A stretch of 64,000 nucleotides of DNA from Enchytraeus crypticus (lineage: Eukaryota; Annelida; Clitellata; Enchytraeida; Enchytraeidae): contig CAJHZI010000563.1 of NCBI GenBank assembly GCA_905160935.1, positions 248,001 through 312,000 on the forward strand, in the 5' to 3' direction. The position numbers and the translations under genes were made by a program. Under the pieces are notes generated by a model. It ran no database searches. It had not been told where the DNA came from and saw only the letters and a program-made list of their open reading frames with translations. Below, one piece after another: positions 36,501 through 39,500 of the stretch. Position 1 is the stretch's first letter. The number at the start of each line of letters is the position of its first letter.

Positions 36501-39500
36501 TAATGATGAATCATTGTACTGTGAATATAAGAAAAAGCTTATAAATCGGTTGCAGAAAATAGAAAAGCCAAGTTAGAATTTGAAAAACAGCTAGCTCGTA
36601 ATATAAAGAATGATGCAAAGAGTTTTTTTGCCTATGCTAATGCTAACAAAAAGGTTATTAAAAAGATTGGTCCTTTAAGAGATGAATATAACAACATTAT
36701 AGAAGATAATAAAGATACTGTAAACTATTTTAATCAATATTTTTCGTCTGTATTTGTAGAAGGAGATTTAGTTAATATGCCAGTACCGGCTAGGATCTTC
36801 AAAGGTAACTTTGAATGCTCCTTACGTAATATTGAGTTTGATATTGATGATGTTATAAATCCGCTAAATGTCAATGAAAGTCAAGGTCCAGATGAGACTC
36901 ATGGAAAACAGATTTCGGTGCTAAGAGATAAATTAGCACCAGCTCTATTAAACCTACTAAAAGCTTCAATGAAAACAAGAGTGGTTCCTCAAGATTTTAA
37001 GAATGCCAATGTTGTACCAATACATAAAAAGGAAAATAGGGATAAAGCAGCAAATTATAGGCCTATAAGCTTAACAAGTATAATCGGTCAGACATTTGAA
37101 AGCATTATTAAGGATAAAATAATTAGTTTCTTGGAAGAATATAACTTAATTAGAAATAGTCAGCATGGTTCTATAAGTGGGCGTTCTTGTTTAACTAATT
37201 TGCTAGATTTTTTAGAATATATTACAAAGGAAGTAGATAATAAAAATAGCATTGATATCTTATATCTAGACTTTGCTAAAGCATTTGATAAAGTCCCACA
37301 AAAAAGATTACTTAGTAAGTTGGAAGCACATGGAATAACAGGCAAAATTTTAAAGTGGATAGGTAATTGGTTAAGCAATAGAAAAGAAACGGTGTGTGTC
37401 GAGGACGAGTTCTCGGAATGGGCAGCAGTGAAGAGGGGTGTGCCACAAGGCTCTGTTGTAGGACCTCTGTTATTTTTAGTTTACATCAATGACATTGACA
37501 TAGATATTGTATCTAAATTTAGTAAATTTGCACATGATTCTAAAGTAGCAAAGTAGTAAACAACATTGAAGATGCTGAGATTTTAAAGTATGATATAAAA
37601 ATGTTACAGAACTGGTCTAGGGATTGGCTAATGGAGTTCAATGCTGAGAAATGTAGAGTTTTGCATATAGGGAATAATAAATTTAGAAATTGAGTATACA
37701 TTGAACAATATTAAACTAAAATCCACAAACAGTGAGAGGGATTTAGGAGTCTTTGTGGATAGCTCTTTTAAATTTAGTGAAAATTGTAATAAAGTTGTAA
37801 ATAGTGCTAATTGTGTATTAAGAATGATTAAAAGAACAATTGCATGTAGAAATAAAGATATTGTGGTAAGGCTGTATAAGGCTCTTGTACGGCCCAAACT
37901 TGAATACTGTGTTCAGGCTTGGTGCCCATATCTTAAGAAAGATATCGACAAATTAGAAAGGGTACAACCCAGAGCAACAAGGCTGGTATTTGACTGTCAA
38001 AAACTTAGTTATGAGAATAGATTAAAATTCGTAGGATTAACCTCCTTAAGTGAGAGAAGAACTAGAGGAGATTTAATAGAAGTTTTTAAGATACTCAAAG
38101 GCTTCAGCAAAGTTAACAAGAGTATTTGGTTTAATTTATCAAACAACAGAAACACAAGGGGACATATTAATAAACTTAATAAATTTAGAAGTAGACTAGA
38201 TTTAAGGAAATTTTTCTTTAGTCAGAGAGTTATAAATGCTTGGAATAGTTTGCCAAGTGAAGTTGTGGAAGCAGAATCAGTGAATGCTTTTAAAAATAAA
38301 TATGATAAACATAAGAACATGTAAATTAGAAGCCAATTGCAAGTTCAGTGTTATACATAGGCTATGTATAAATTTGACATGTTGACATGAAGTCTGTATG
38401 ATTTGATTAATATTAATTAGTTTTAGTTAAGAGCATTTTAGTTCATTTAGATTCATTTTAGGTTCATAATAGATTTTAAGAACATTCTGATGAGTCTTAC
38501 ACAAGCATATAATTGCTTCCTGACTCTGTAAATGTTATGTTATGTTAAAATAAAATTTCATAAATTCATAAATTTACATGCAGTTTTACTAACTAAATCA
38601 AAGTTTACATTTTATTTTATATACAGACCTAATAATTTTATTTGTATCATTTCTCATTGAGTTCTATAAGAATGACAAAGTTTCTTCAACAGCAATTCTC
38701 TCTCAGTGCACTCCCTACTAGCAGGTCTGAGGAATATAACGCCTCCACTCTTCTTTGTCTTCTGCTTTTCTCTTCATGTCCACATATGAGTGGGTCTTTA
38801 AATCATCTAACATACCAAATCTGGCCTGCCTCTGCCTCTTTTTCCTTCTATTCAACAGCAACTATCTATAGTATTTCAGATATATGAGCAGAGAGCAAAC
38901 TTTAGAAATTTAAGCAATTAATCTTAAGCACCGATATAAAAATATGCTTAAAGTTTCTGTATAGTATTTCATGTTGACTGTCTTAGAGACTCTGTCTATA
39001 ATTCAATACCGCTTGACATGTAAATAATGTAAATATAAATGTATTCACAAATTTTTTAAAGCCCACTGTTAAATTGTCGATGATTGCATGCTCACCCGGT
39101 AACTAACATGTTAACAAGTACGTCACTAAAGTTAAACTTGGCTTTGGCTAATACTAGAAGAGATTTTGTATTTTAATCTCGCTAATATTTTCCATAAGTC
39201 TTCAAAAATTTACTCTATCGCAACCAAAGGTCTTCAATAGTTAGCTTAACAGTCTCACTAATTTGAAACTGAATTAATGCTTACAAAATTACAAATATTA
39301 CCAGAACAGATTGACAGAAAAGTCAATCGTATTAATTGAAAGAAAAGACAGAAATAAAATATCAAATTAGATATAGGCCTACTACTGACAGCCGTGGTCA
39401 TGATAACTGCCATATCATGACAATCATATTTCTAAATATTACGTTCTTATCTGTTAAACTAATTTATGACTTATCGCTGGCTGATACTCTTCAATTTGGA

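Larger units (their letters stand above)
34330..38570 (+). mobile_element. LINE-1: nearly full-length CR1-like retrotransposon in Vav intron 1
   Basis: In order: ORF1 with PHD-type finger and an RRM-like part (34569-35498, one internal stop), endonuclease (about 35560-36220), reverse transcriptase (36777-37556) and C-terminal region (37701-38324), then a 3' UTR ending in TGTTATGTTATGTTA. Only a few stops and frameshifts break it, so this is a fairly recent insertion. Antisense to Vav. CR1 assignment is from ORF1 PHD finger plus motif style. Confidence 0.87.
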
